DNA of 64,000 bases, from positions 838,334-902,333 of the forward strand of contig NZ_LGUE01000001.1 of assembly GCF_001274775.1 (NCBI RefSeq). Direction: 5' to 3'. This document shows positions 17,030 to 26,459 of this stretch, piece by piece. The translations under genes and the position numbers were made by a program. The DNA is from Rossellomorea marisflavi (GTDB taxonomy: Bacteria; Bacillota; Bacilli; Bacillales; Bacillaceae_B). Under the pieces are notes generated by a model. The model saw nothing but the letters and a program-made list of their open reading frames with translations. It was not told the origin of the DNA and made no database searches. Positions within the stretch are counted from its first letter, which is position 1. Each line of letters opens with the position of its first letter.

Positions 17030-17980
17030 TTGAAACATTCAATCAAGATCGTATTAGCCCTGTTCCTAGCGCTTGGATTATTGACAGCATGTGGAACGAC
17101 AGATAACAAAGCAGAGGAAAAACCCTCTGAAAAAAGCAGTGAATCAGCATCCAAACCCGTCACGGTAGAGGATGCACTCGGGGATGATATCACCCTTGAG
17201 AAAGCACCTGAAAAGATTGTCACCCTGATCCCAAGTAATACGGAAATCCTTTTTGAATTGGGACTTGGGGACAGCGTCGTCGGAGTGACCGATTTTGATA
17301 ACTATCCTGAGGAAGCGGCAGATATCGAGAAGATCGGCGGAATGGAATTCAACGTCGAGAAGATCGTAGGGATGAAACCGGACCTGGTCCTTGCCCATGA
17401 ATCCACGGCTGTATCAGCCAAAGCCGGTCTTGATCAAATCAGGGATTCTGGTATTCCTGTATATGTTGTGCGTGATGCGTCGAGCTTTGATAAAGTTTAT
17501 ACAACAATCGAGAATATCGGGAAGCTTGTCGGAAAGAATGTAGAGGCGGAAAAGGTCGTTTCAGACATGAAAGACGGGATCGACTCCATTAAAGAAAAAA
17601 CCGCTTCTGTAAAAGAGAAAAAAAGCGTATATGTGGAAGTGTCCGGAGAGCCTGAAATCTATTCCACCGGGAAGAATACCTTCGTGGATGAAATGCTTGC
17701 GACCATCAATGCCGATAATGTAATGGGAGATCAAGAAGGCTGGATCAAAGTGAGTGAAGAAGACGTACTCGCAAAAAATCCTGACGTCATCATCACGACT
17801 TACGGTGAGCAAGCCGTCCAACAAGTCCTAGACCGCAGCGCATGGAAGGACGTACAAGCCGTCAAGGATAAAGAAGTGCATGATGTGAACACCGATCTTG
17901 TGACCCGTTCAGGTCCAAGGATCGTAGAAGGAGTAGAGGAAATTGCCAAAGCGGTCTATCCGGAGCTATTCAACGAATAA
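17030..17980 (+). CDS. btuF: Cobalamin-binding lipoprotein of ABC importer (BtuF/YvrC-like)
   Basis: Periplasmic-binding-type lipoprotein capturing vitamin B12 or cobinamides, 316 aa. Signal peptide ends in the lipobox LLTAC (Cys about 21), a Glu/Ser/Lys linker follows, and the type III binding fold contains KIVTLIPSNTEILFELGLGD and GVTDFDNYP. Start TTG 17030 lies behind AGGAGGAGAAACGA. First gene after the cobalamin riboswitch; the permease gene overlaps its 3' end by 38 bp. Confidence 0.92.
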   Translation: MKHSIKIVLALFLALGLLTACGTTDNKAEEKPSEKSSESASKPVTVEDALGDDITLEKAPEKIVTLIPSNTEILFELGLGDSVVGVTDFDNYPEEAADIEKIGGMEFNVEKIVGMKPDLVLAHESTAVSAKAGLDQIRDSGIPVYVVRDASSFDKVYTTIENIGKLVGKNVEAEKVVSDMKDGIDSIKEKTASVKEKKSVYVEVSGEPEIYSTGKNTFVDEMLATINADNVMGDQEGWIKVSEEDVLAKNPDVIITTYGEQAVQQVLDRSAWKDVQAVKDKEVHDVNTDLVTRSGPRIVEGVEEIAKAVYPELFNE

Positions 17981-19001
17981 AATTTGGATCAGTTACGCTG
18001 CGTCATTTGCATTCCTTATCATTTCTGTATTGGTCGCCATCTCGGTCGGTACTATCCGCGTCCCGTTCTTGGATATCATCCAGATCATCGGGGCGAAAAT
18101 GACTGGCAGAGATGTTCCTCCAGAGGTAGATCAGATGTTCATTAATATCGTATATTCCATCAGGCTTCCAAGAGTCCTGTTGGCCATGATTGTAGGAAGC
18201 TCCCTTGCTATTGCGGGAGCTTCTTTTCAAGGTCTCTTGCGGAATCCCCTGGCCGATCCATACACGCTGGGCGTTTCTTCCGGTGCATCAGTGGGGGCAG
18301 TGGTCACGCTATTCTTCCATTTGACAATCCCGTTCATCGGCCCATTCACCCTTCCATTTCTAAGCATCCTGTTTTCCATCGCGACCATTTTTATCGTCCT
18401 GTGGTTTGCTCAAAAGGTCGAAAGGACGATGAAGGTGGAGACCATCATCCTCACCGGCATCATCTTCAGTTCGTTCCTGGGGTCTTTCATCTCCCTTATG
18501 ATTGCTCTCACAGGGGAGGAATTGAGACAAATCATCGGATGGCTGCTCGGAAGCGTGTCCATGAGAGGCTGGGAGTATGTGGGGATCGTTCTGCCATTCT
18601 TCGTGGTCGGCGTCCTTTTGCTGCTGCTCAATGCCAAAGAGTTGAACGGGATGAGTTTCGGGGAGGATCAGGCACGCTACATCGGGATATCGGTCCAAAA
18701 AAGGAAGCTCTTGATCCTCATCTCCGGAAGCATACTAACAGGGGCGGCTGTAGCCGTTTCCGGTACGATCGGGTTTGTCGGGTTGGTGGTGCCTCATTTC
18801 CTTCGCAGGATCGTCGGTCATGATCATGTTCATCTCCTGCCATTATCCGTCCTTACGGGTGGAGGTTTCCTCGTGCTGGCTGATCTTGTATCGAGGACCA
18901 TCATCGCCCCGACTGAGCTGCCGATCGGAGTCATCACTTCTCTGGTGGGGGCCCCGATATTTGCTTATATTCTTCTGAAGAAAAGGAGGGCGTCCATATG
19001 A
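17943..19001 (+). CDS. btuC: FecCD/BtuC-type ABC permease
   Basis: Membrane subunit of the B12 importer, 352 aa with about ten helices. Family marks include the GSSLAIAGASFQGLLRNPLADP motif near residue 80 and SGTIGFVGLVVPHFLRRIVGHDH near residue 275 (the coupling-helix region). Start is probably TTG 17943, inside btuF and 10 nt after AAGGAG, so translation is coupled; no later in-frame ATG or GTG start is well placed. Its stop overlaps the next ATG (ATGA). Confidence 0.9.
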   Translation: MPKRSIRSYSTNKIWISYAASFAFLIISVLVAISVGTIRVPFLDIIQIIGAKMTGRDVPPEVDQMFINIVYSIRLPRVLLAMIVGSSLAIAGASFQGLLRNPLADPYTLGVSSGASVGAVVTLFFHLTIPFIGPFTLPFLSILFSIATIFIVLWFAQKVERTMKVETIILTGIIFSSFLGSFISLMIALTGEELRQIIGWLLGSVSMRGWEYVGIVLPFFVVGVLLLLLNAKELNGMSFGEDQARYIGISVQKRKLLILISGSILTGAAVAVSGTIGFVGLVVPHFLRRIVGHDHVHLLPLSVLTGGGFLVLADLVSRTIIAPTELPIGVITSLVGAPIFAYILLKKRRASI

Positions 19002-20470
19002 TGGAGGCAGACCGCGTATCGGTCGGATATGAAGGAAGAAAGGTCGTCGACGATATCAGCTTCTCCATCGGGGAATCGGAATTCTTTGGTATACTCGGCC
19101 CCAATGGCAGCGGTAAGACGACGCTATTGAAAGCCATGACGGGTCTTCTTCCGTTGCTGGACGGGAAAATCGAGATTGCCGGAAAATCCATAGATGCATA
19201 CAACGCCAAGGAGCTTGCCCGCATAGTAGCCGTCCTTCCCCAGCTTTCGGGAGACACTTTTTCTTACCAGGTGAAGGAAACCGTCATGCTTGGCCGGTAT
19301 GCCCATCAAAAAGGCTTCCTCAAGACGGTTTCCGAATATGACGAAGAAGTGGTGGAACGCGTCATGGATCAGACAGGGGTTGGGGTGTTCAAGGACAAAT
19401 ACCTTCATGAGCTCTCTGGAGGGGAAAGGCAGCGGGTCTTCCTTGCACAAGCCCTTGCCCAGGAGCCAAAATTATTGCTCCTGGATGAGCCCACCAATCA
19501 TCTTGATCTATCCTATCAGAAATCCCTGCTCGACCTCATTAAAAAGCAAACCCTTGAAGATGGTCTGACGGTGATCTCCATCTTCCACGATCTTAATCTG
19601 GCCAGTCTATACTGCGACCGGCTTTTATTGCTTGAAGACGGTAAAACGAAAACCATCCATCTTCCTGAAGAAGTGCTCAAAGAAGAAAACATCGAATCCG
19701 TATACCACACAAAGGTGCAAAAGCAAGCCCACCCGAGTGTGGCCAAACCTCAAATGATGATCATCCCCGAGGCAGAAGCAACTGCCCATGCCAAGATGGA
19801 TGCGCATCATCTCTCCATAGGAGAAAATGTGATTCATTATGCAGCCCCGGCCCACTTGAAATGCATGTCTTCAGGAGTGAGCGGGGCAGGCATCGGTTGG
19901 TATGCCGATTTTGTCAATCGGAGGGTCTCACCGACCTATGACCATGTGGATTATGCAGGGGACATGCGCAGGTTCATTCAAGAACATGATCTCGAACCGT
20001 CACGAACCGTCGGCATGATGACGGCATTGGACCTGTCACTGGCAGCCCATGGACGATACGAAGATGGGGATAAGGCGGTGTTCGTCGTCGTCACGGCAGG
20101 TACGGGTAACGCCATTGATGTTTCGACAAGCTATCTCCACCCGTCCGACCAGGCTCCAGGTACCATCAACCTGTGGGTTTTCATTGAAGGGAATCTGACG
20201 GATGAAGCATTTATTGAAGCGTTGGTAACATCCACGGAAGCAAAAGTCAAAGCGCTCCTTGATGAAGGGATAACGGATCCGCGTACAGGTGGAAGCGCAA
20301 CGGGGACACCGACGGACAGCATCCTCATCGCTTCTACTCAAAACGGGGAGAAGGATCCGTTCGCAGGCCCTGTAACGAAAATCGGGAAACTCATTGGCCG
20401 GGGGGTCCATGAGGTGACCAGGCAGGCAGTCCAAAACTATAAAAACCAAAAAAGAGGGGAAGAGAAGTGA
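18998..20470 (+). CDS. BtuD ATPase fused to CbiZ adenosylcobinamide amidohydrolase (YvrA-like)
   Basis: 490-aa fusion. Residues 1-250 are the importer ATPase: Walker A GPNGSGKTT (about 34-42), signature LSGGERQRVF, Walker B LLLLDEPTNHLDL and H-loop HDLNLA. Residues from about 270 are a CbiZ-type amidohydrolase domain with MSSGVSGAGIG, VTAGTGNAIDVS and PRTGGSATGTPTDSILIAS. CbiZ removes the nucleotide loop side chain so that salvaged corrinoids can re-enter cobinamide processing. Fusion couples uptake to remodelling; the same arrangement is known for B. subtilis YvrA. Starts in the ATGA overlap with the permease. Confidence 0.92.
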   Translation: MMEADRVSVGYEGRKVVDDISFSIGESEFFGILGPNGSGKTTLLKAMTGLLPLLDGKIEIAGKSIDAYNAKELARIVAVLPQLSGDTFSYQVKETVMLGRYAHQKGFLKTVSEYDEEVVERVMDQTGVGVFKDKYLHELSGGERQRVFLAQALAQEPKLLLLDEPTNHLDLSYQKSLLDLIKKQTLEDGLTVISIFHDLNLASLYCDRLLLLEDGKTKTIHLPEEVLKEENIESVYHTKVQKQAHPSVAKPQMMIIPEAEATAHAKMDAHHLSIGENVIHYAAPAHLKCMSSGVSGAGIGWYADFVNRRVSPTYDHVDYAGDMRRFIQEHDLEPSRTVGMMTALDLSLAAHGRYEDGDKAVFVVVTAGTGNAIDVSTSYLHPSDQAPGTINLWVFIEGNLTDEAFIEALVTSTEAKVKALLDEGITDPRTGGSATGTPTDSILIASTQNGEKDPFAGPVTKIGKLIGRGVHEVTRQAVQNYKNQKRGEEK

Positions 20471-20517
20471 ATGGAATTTGCTGTGGTCGACACGCTATTT
20501 GACTGGAGGGACTACGT

Positions 20518-20955
20518 ATGAATAAGCATGCCATCTTTATTTTCTTTATGCTGCTGGCAATTCCTGCAGGACTAATGGATATCCACCTTATCAATATTCA
20601 TTTGACCCTCATCAGTCTGCCGCCACTCCTTGCCGCTTCCTTCCTTGGTACATACAGAGGGGTCCTGGTCGCAATCGTCGCAGGTATGAGTCTCCTGGCT
20701 ATGAATGGTCCTGTGCCTTCATCGTTCACACATATCGCCTTTTTATTGGGAGCCGTATGGCTGTTTGGGGGTATCTTCAGCAAATGGAGAGCGGAAGGGG
20801 CGGCAGTAGTTTTCTTGTGCGTTTACGGCTTACTCTGTCCGTTGATCATGCAATCCATCGAAAGCCGCCCTTCTTTTGCGATGTTTTGTCTATCCGCCAT
20901 CCTCAATCTGACCATCGCTCATTTTGTGTATGGTTTCTTCAAAAGAAAATCATGA
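20518..20955 (+). CDS. Small membrane protein linked to the B12 operon (ECF S-component-like?)
   Basis: 145-aa hydrophobic protein with about five membrane segments and a basic C-terminus (FFKRKS). ATG 20518 follows TGGAGGG. It lies 47 bp after the BtuD-CbiZ gene, so it is probably in the cobalamin-controlled operon. The loop LPPLLAASFLGTYRGVLVAIVAG resembles the N-terminal helices of ECF-transporter substrate-binding (S) components, but it is shorter than usual and I cannot assign a family. A role in corrinoid or related vitamin handling is inference from position. Confidence 0.6.
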   Translation: MNKHAIFIFFMLLAIPAGLMDIHLINIHLTLISLPPLLAASFLGTYRGVLVAIVAGMSLLAMNGPVPSSFTHIAFLLGAVWLFGGIFSKWRAEGAAVVFLCVYGLLCPLIMQSIESRPSFAMFCLSAILNLTIAHFVYGFFKRKS

Positions 20956-21228
20956 GCCTTCTGCCCTCTGTCACAAGTTGTACACAACCAACGTGCGGGC
21001 TTTCAAAACAGAGAATGAAAGCTGGAAGGGTATGAATTCCTGAAGAAAAAGTACTAATATCATACTTACTTTTCCAATTCTTTATGATAGAATAGGAGTT
21101 CGACTGAACATTTTGGTGGGGAAATCTGCTAGAGTATCCATTAACTAAGGATTGTAGATTTGAATCTCCTATATTATCATTCAGACATCCAGCATCTGTA
21201 ATTGAAAGTCACAAAAGTAGGTGAGGAA

Positions 21229-22182
21229 ATGGATTCGCGAATCAATCGCAAAACGAAGAAGAAAAAACGCGGAAGAAAGATCATATTATTTTTACTGATC
21301 ATCATCCTAGCCGTCGTTGGATACTCAGCTGTACAGTTCTACAGTGGGTATAAAGCGGCCGGCGGAGATCAAATAGACGAGAATTACGAGTTCAATGGCG
21401 TAAAAGACGAGAATGGCCGGATCAATATCCTATTGCTCGGCGTTGACAGCAGGGGTGAAGAAAAGTCCCGCACTGATTCCATGATGATCGCTCAAGTCGA
21501 TCCGAAAACCAATGAAACAAAAATCGTGTCCCTGATGAGGGATATGTACGTACAGATACCTGGGTATAAGGGGTACAAGCTGAATACGGCGTTCTATCTT
21601 GGAGGACCGGAACTTCTCCGACAGACCATCAAAGAAAACTTCGGAATCGACGTTCAATATTATATGGTTGCAGATTTCAAAGGATTTGAGAAATCGGTTG
21701 ATATCCTTGCACCGGATGGGATCGAGATGAATGTCGAGCATGCCATGTCCAAAAACATCGGTGTGTCACTTGAACCTGGCGTCCAGAAATTGAATGGCAA
21801 GGAGCTGTTGGGCTATGCCAGGTTCCGCTATGATGCCAAATCGGATTTCGGACGGGTGGAGCGTCAGCAGGAAGTCATTTCAGCACTGAAGGATGAAGTC
21901 CTTTCCATAGGGGGAGTGACCAAGCTTCCTAAACTTGCGGGTTCTGTACAGCCATATATCCAGACGAATATGTCCAAAATGGATCAGATTTCGATTGTCA
22001 AAGATGTGGTGATGGGCAGCGACAAGGAAATCGACAAACTCACGCTTCCTCTCGAAGGCACTTATACGTTCGCGGATTATAGCGGAGTCGGGAATGTGAT
22101 GGAGGTCAATTTCGAAACGAATTCAAAAGCGCTTCAGGACTTCCTTAATGGGAAAAGTTCTGACGAAGTGAAAGCACAATAA
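21229..22182 (+). CDS. LytR-CpsA-Psr (LCP) family cell-wall ligase
   Basis: Membrane-anchored enzyme that attaches teichoic acid or other anionic glycopolymers to peptidoglycan. 317 aa: a Lys/Arg-rich cytoplasmic start, one membrane helix near residues 22-40, then the LCP domain with NILLLGVDSRGEEKSRTDSMM, LMRDMYVQIPG and GYARFRYDAKSDFGRVERQQ, which hold the conserved Arg and Asp residues. Start ATG 21229 behind TAGGTGAGG; the TTG at 21202 has no site. It is a single gene closed by a terminator. Which of TagT/U/V it matches cannot be told here. Confidence 0.92.
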   Translation: MDSRINRKTKKKKRGRKIILFLLIIILAVVGYSAVQFYSGYKAAGGDQIDENYEFNGVKDENGRINILLLGVDSRGEEKSRTDSMMIAQVDPKTNETKIVSLMRDMYVQIPGYKGYKLNTAFYLGGPELLRQTIKENFGIDVQYYMVADFKGFEKSVDILAPDGIEMNVEHAMSKNIGVSLEPGVQKLNGKELLGYARFRYDAKSDFGRVERQQEVISALKDEVLSIGGVTKLPKLAGSVQPYIQTNMSKMDQISIVKDVVMGSDKEIDKLTLPLEGTYTFADYSGVGNVMEVNFETNSKALQDFLNGKSSDEVKAQ

Positions 22183-22187
22183 TGACC

Positions 22188-22217
22188 AAGGATCAGCCTT
22201 AGAGCTGGTCCTTTTTG
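22188..22217 (+). terminator. Terminator of the LCP gene
   Basis: AAGGATCAGC-6 nt-GCTGGTCCTT, 10 bp with one G-T pair, then T-run. Confidence 0.88.
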
Positions 22218-22353
22218 TTGTTCATGCGCCTGTAAGCACTTCGATATGAAAAGACAAGTCAGAATCTTATCACTCGCGTTTTTATGGTTTAAAGGAATCG
22301 TTTCTTTCCTGCTGGGGAAACTTGATAAAACAACCAAGATTCCGGAGGCAGCC

Positions 22354-23460
22354 ATGATCAAACTACAACCCGTACTCATACCCAGACAATTAAGCTTATT
22401 GATCATCCTCTCGACCGGCTTGCTGAGTCATGTGATGCTCATACCCGATATCCTTCAGGCTGCAGGACGTGACGGATGGGTGAGTATCCTCACAGCCATC
22501 CCGATCTTCTTCCTCATCATCCTCGCTGTCAGATTTACGATCAAGATGTCTCCACGTGGAGGAGTGATGCGGCACATCCTGACGGAAAGCCACCCTTTGG
22601 TCCGGGTCCTGTTTTTTACCCCGATCTGTCTGTTTCTGTTCTTAAGCGCCTATATCACATTCGTTGACCTTGTCATTTGGCTTCAGGCTTATTTTTTGGC
22701 TGACGTGTCCAGATGGCTCATCATCCTCCTCATGGGCGTTTCCTGCTTCATCTTCACTTGGGCTGGTGTGAAATATATGGCGGTAGCTGCAGGTCTGCTC
22801 CTTCCGATGGTCATGCTGCTCGGGGTCCTAATTGCCATCACCAATACGGATATGAAGGATCCCTCACTGCTGCTCCCGGTCCTCTCGGAAGGGTGGTCGC
22901 CGGTGTTGAAGGGAAGTTTATATGTGTTGAGTGGTTTTATGGAATTATACTTATTCCTGCTACTTCATCCTTTTAGTGAAGGAGAGATCAAACTGCACCA
23001 TCTGCTGGTTCTTGGACTGATCCTTATCATTCTCATTATGGGACCATTATCAGCCGCAATCATGGAATTCGGCCCATCTGAAGCAGCCAGTATGAGGTAT
23101 CCCGCATATGATCAATGGCGGATCATGGGCATTGGGGAATTCATCACACACATGGATTTCTTTGCCCTTTATCAGTGGTTATGCGGTGCCCTGGTCCGTA
23201 TTGGTCTCTTTTTATTTTTGCTAGGGAGTATCTTGAACCGCAATCTGAGGAGCACAAGGGTGTCCTGGAAAGTGGTTGTCCCCATCTACATCCTCTTCCT
23301 TTCAATGATGTGGATCAACGTAGATACCTATCATTTCTATTATGTGTTGTATCATTGGTTTTTCCCTGCAACGGTAGCGTTCTTCAGTCTATATATTATG
23401 GCAACTGCCCTGTACACAAAGGTCCTTGTGCACAAAAAGGGAGGAGGGAGCGCATCATGA
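22354..23460 (+). CDS. GerB-family germination permease
   Basis: Integral membrane subunit of the second Ger receptor, 368 aa with about ten helices. The N-terminus IPRQLSLLIILSTGLLSHVMLIP is the GerB-type start region. ATG 22354 lies 6 nt behind GGAGG; the frame is open further up to 22246 but lacks a site there. This gene is FIRST in its operon, before gerA and gerC, and overlaps gerA by 4 bp (ATGA). Confidence 0.9.
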   Translation: MIKLQPVLIPRQLSLLIILSTGLLSHVMLIPDILQAAGRDGWVSILTAIPIFFLIILAVRFTIKMSPRGGVMRHILTESHPLVRVLFFTPICLFLFLSAYITFVDLVIWLQAYFLADVSRWLIILLMGVSCFIFTWAGVKYMAVAAGLLLPMVMLLGVLIAITNTDMKDPSLLLPVLSEGWSPVLKGSLYVLSGFMELYLFLLLHPFSEGEIKLHHLLVLGLILIILIMGPLSAAIMEFGPSEAASMRYPAYDQWRIMGIGEFITHMDFFALYQWLCGALVRIGLFLFLLGSILNRNLRSTRVSWKVVVPIYILFLSMMWINVDTYHFYYVLYHWFFPATVAFFSLYIMATALYTKVLVHKKGGGSAS

Positions 23461-24893
23461 AAGCACCGATTGCCTCCATGGATTCCAAACGGGCTGAGCT
23501 GAAAGAACTATTCAACAGCAGTGATGATTTCCAAGCAGTCGATCACCTTTTTCAGGAGACGAAGTGTGAATTGATCTATATTGACAGTTTGGTGAAGCGT
23601 CAATATCTTGATCAATACATCCTTCCTGAACTGGCGGGAGCAGGATTTCCAATCGAACATTTGAAAAAGGCATTTCAAGGGGAAGACCGCACGGATCGGA
23701 GCAGTGAACAGCTCGCTGATCTGCTGTTGGAGGGTAAGGCATTGTTTTTGTTTCAAGAAGAGATCATTTCCCTTGATGCAGCGGATCTACCGAAGCGTGC
23801 TCCAGAGGAATCCGCTTTGGAGACGTCCATTCGTGGTCCGAAGGACGGATTTGTCGAAGATTTGAATACCAATATTTCATTGGTGAGAAGAAGGCTTTCT
23901 TCACCGGCGCTTTCCGTGGAAAAACGGACTCTTGGGAAGCGAAGCAGGACGAATATTGCGATCCTCTACTTGAAGGATGTACTCGATCAGCGGATTTTGG
24001 AAGAGCTTCACGAACGCCTGGACCGGATCGACATCGATGTACTGGCAAGCAGTCATGAGCTTGAGTCACTCATCGAGGATCATCCGTATTCCATTTTTCC
24101 GACCCTGGATTATACAGGAAGGCCAGACTATATCGTGGAGAGCCTCAACCAGGGCAGGTTTGCCCTCATGGTGGATGGAAGCCCGACCGCTTCCATCGCA
24201 CCAGTCAATCTTTTGCTTCAGGTGAAATCACCAGAAGATATGAACATCAATTATTTTTTCGTGTCACTGGAGCGTCTGTTGCGGATGTTGGCCGTGATGA
24301 TTTCAGCCTTTCTGCCAGGCGTGTGGGTCGCCTTTTCCGCTTATAATATCGAGCAGATCCCATACCCGCTGGTGGCGACAATTTCCGTGTCTCGATTCGG
24401 TCTTCCGCTCTCGGCACCACTGGAAATGTTCATTGTTCTGTTCCTTTTCGAATTTTTCAACGAAGCCGGCATACGTCTGCCCCGCGCGATCGGGCAGACG
24501 GTATCGGTACTGGGAGGATTGATTGTGGGGGACGCGGCCATCAGGGCAGGACTTACCTCGCCAACCATGCTCGTGGTAGGTGCCATCACCTATATCTCAT
24601 CTTTCACCGTGGTGAATCAATCGTTAAAGAGCGGTCTTACAACTCTGCGCTTCATCGTGTTGTTGATGAGCACGTTGTTCGGGGTTCTCGGCATCTTGCT
24701 CTCCTATATCCTGACCGTTCTCTACCTTGCATCCAAATCTTCGTTTGGATCTTTGTACCTTGGGTCTGTGGCACCGATCAGCGGAACAGAAGCTCTCAAA
24801 TCATTTCTCCGACTCCCTATCCAATTTTATAGGACGAGAACGAAGTCCACGAGCCCTCATGACAGGACGAGAGAGAGGGGGAATAGTCGATGA
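23457..24893 (+). CDS. GerA-family germination receptor subunit A
   Basis: 478-aa A subunit of the second receptor. Soluble N-terminal part with NTNISLVRRRLSSPALSVE and NIAILYLKDVLDQR, then the membrane part with LFEFFNEAGIRLPRAIGQTV, the same landmarks as the gerA at 1.1-2.5 kb. Start ATG 23457 behind GGAGGGAG, inside the gerB stop; a much longer upstream frame overlaps gerB and is spurious. The gene ends in an ATGA overlap with gerC. Confidence 0.93.
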   Translation: MKAPIASMDSKRAELKELFNSSDDFQAVDHLFQETKCELIYIDSLVKRQYLDQYILPELAGAGFPIEHLKKAFQGEDRTDRSSEQLADLLLEGKALFLFQEEIISLDAADLPKRAPEESALETSIRGPKDGFVEDLNTNISLVRRRLSSPALSVEKRTLGKRSRTNIAILYLKDVLDQRILEELHERLDRIDIDVLASSHELESLIEDHPYSIFPTLDYTGRPDYIVESLNQGRFALMVDGSPTASIAPVNLLLQVKSPEDMNINYFFVSLERLLRMLAVMISAFLPGVWVAFSAYNIEQIPYPLVATISVSRFGLPLSAPLEMFIVLFLFEFFNEAGIRLPRAIGQTVSVLGGLIVGDAAIRAGLTSPTMLVVGAITYISSFTVVNQSLKSGLTTLRFIVLLMSTLFGVLGILLSYILTVLYLASKSSFGSLYLGSVAPISGTEALKSFLRLPIQFYRTRTKSTSPHDRTRERGNSR

Positions 24894-26041
24894 AGAAGCT
24901 CTTAATACTCTTTTTCTCATTCGTCCTCCTGAGCGGGTGTTCCGGCCTGAAGAACATACAGGATCTCAGTTATATCGTGGCGATCGGAGTGGACTATGAT
25001 GAAGCAGAAGAGGAGTTTACCATCTATCTCCAAGGATTGAACTTCTCGAACGTAGCCAAACAGGAAGGAACCCGTTCTTCTGAACCGATCCCGAACCTGA
25101 TCGGGGTTTCTAAAGGGAAAACCATTAATCTTGCTGTCGGGAAGCTGTATAAAAAATCCAAGCCTACGCTATTTTATGGACATATCAAATCCGTGGTGGT
25201 CACGGAAAGTGTTCTTCAACACACATTCGATGATGTACTGGAGGTGTTTGGGCGTAATCGTTCATTGAGACCGAATATGTTGTTTTTCTCAACGAATGAG
25301 AAACTTGATGAAGTGTTTGCAGCCAAAGGCCTGTATGATTATCCTCCAATCTATACGGTTCTGCTGACTGAAGAGAATCACGAAAGCCTTAGGGAGGAAA
25401 TCGGCGGTACCAGTTTGATGAGATTCAGGCGGGAGTATAATGAACCGATGGGTGCTGCGATGCTTCCGATCATCAGTATCGACAGGCAAGCATGGAAAGG
25501 TGACGATACGAATGCTTCCCTGCTGATCAGTGGATTGGATCTTTTCCAGCACGGTTCATATAAAGGAAAGGTTTCAGGGGAAGACGCCATCTTCACGAAC
25601 TGGCTGAACAGCAGTACAAGTAAGATTAACTATGATGTGTACATGGATGGAGAACTTGTGGCCGTGTTTTATATGACGGCAGGCAGTCTGAAGAAATCCT
25701 TCCATGGAAAGGGGAAAGATCCAGTATTCGATCTTACGCTGAATGTGCAGGCAGAGCTTGTGGAAATCATAAAGAGTACCTCTTATGAAGGATTGAAGGA
25801 AGAACTCGAGAGGTCCATTGAAAAAGATATAAAAGATCTGTATACGTTTGGCATCGGAAAGGAGACAGATCTTCTTCATATAGGAGACGGTTATTATCGT
25901 CGTCACCCTGAGCAATATAAAAAATTGAAGGACCACTATGCCTTTTTCCTGAATGCCAAATCTCTACAGGCAACGGATGTGGATGTGACGATTACTAATT
26001 TTAATACGTATAATTATGAAAAAGAGAAAAAGTTTGATTGA
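24890..26041 (+). CDS. Ger(x)C-family germination lipoprotein
   Basis: Lipoprotein C subunit of the receptor, 383 aa. Signal peptide with lipobox LLSGC (Cys about 17), then the family start DLSYIVAIGVDYDEAEEEF and GKTINLAVGKLYKKSKPTLFYGH. Ends in a hydrophilic tail. It completes a B-A-C operon in which every junction is a 4-bp overlap, so subunit ratios are probably coupled. A strong bidirectional hairpin follows. Confidence 0.92.
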   Translation: MKKLLILFFSFVLLSGCSGLKNIQDLSYIVAIGVDYDEAEEEFTIYLQGLNFSNVAKQEGTRSSEPIPNLIGVSKGKTINLAVGKLYKKSKPTLFYGHIKSVVVTESVLQHTFDDVLEVFGRNRSLRPNMLFFSTNEKLDEVFAAKGLYDYPPIYTVLLTEENHESLREEIGGTSLMRFRREYNEPMGAAMLPIISIDRQAWKGDDTNASLLISGLDLFQHGSYKGKVSGEDAIFTNWLNSSTSKINYDVYMDGELVAVFYMTAGSLKKSFHGKGKDPVFDLTLNVQAELVEIIKSTSYEGLKEELERSIEKDIKDLYTFGIGKETDLLHIGDGYYRRHPEQYKKLKDHYAFFLNAKSLQATDVDVTITNFNTYNYEKEKKFD

Positions 26042-26098
26042 GGCCATGTAGACGGATGGAAATACAATTCCTTAAAAATAGTGAATAACGGAAAACCG

Positions 26099-26150
26099 TT
26101 TCATTTAAAAAGACCGTGGCAGATGATTGCCTCGGTCTTTTTAAATGAAA
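26099..26150. terminator. 18-bp perfect-stem terminator after gerC
   Basis: TTTCATTTAAAAAGACCG pairs over 18 bp with its complement at 26133-26150 around a 16-nt loop. T-runs occur on both sides. From here to 26332 I see no gene or other structure. Confidence 0.88.
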
Positions 26151-26332
26151 AAAATCAGTTTCCATTACGATTAAAAAATGTCCGGTGGATCCACCGATCC
26201 CAATCGTGATCAGGATGAGGCGCTATCTGAGGGAATCTGATGCCTTGAGACAGCTTCAGGAACATATATCCACAAATGATAACGCTTACACTAACTCATT
26301 CGATCAATACCTAACTACTTCCCGCTTTACAC

Positions 26333-26360
26333 TTGATATCATCCGTCAGCATGTTACGAT
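26333..26360 (+). promoter_or_regulatory. Promoter of the proline operon
   Basis: TTGATA, 16-nt spacer, TGT-TACGAT (extended -10). Leader of about 90 nt to proC. No T-box elements are visible in it. Confidence 0.6.
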
Positions 26361-26459
26361 AGTTGGCGTTGTGATACAAACACGGAAAACGGTAATCAAC
26401 TTACATTCAACTAACATTCATATACAGTATCCGCGAATCAATTGATTGGAGATGATTTT

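Noticed and set aside
20956..21228. Possible regulatory RNA before the LCP gene
   Set aside because: Only short palindromes and a weak TTACTT-N16-TAGAAT promoter are visible; no known riboswitch motif.
22246..22353. Longer start for the second gerB
   Set aside because: The extra 36 residues have no family counterpart, and ATG 22354 alone has a well-spaced GGAGG site.
23115..23456. Longer start for the second gerA
   Set aside because: This frame overlaps 340 bp of gerB; ATG 23457 sits behind GGAGGGAG and forms the usual ATGA overlap.
26185..26445. 86-codon ORF upstream of proC
   Set aside because: It starts at GTG without a ribosome site, covers the proC promoter and overlaps the proC start region; composition does not look coding.
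26361..26459. T-box or other tRNA-sensing leader before proC
   Set aside because: No TGGnACCGCG T-box string, specifier loop or terminator is present in the 90-nt leader.
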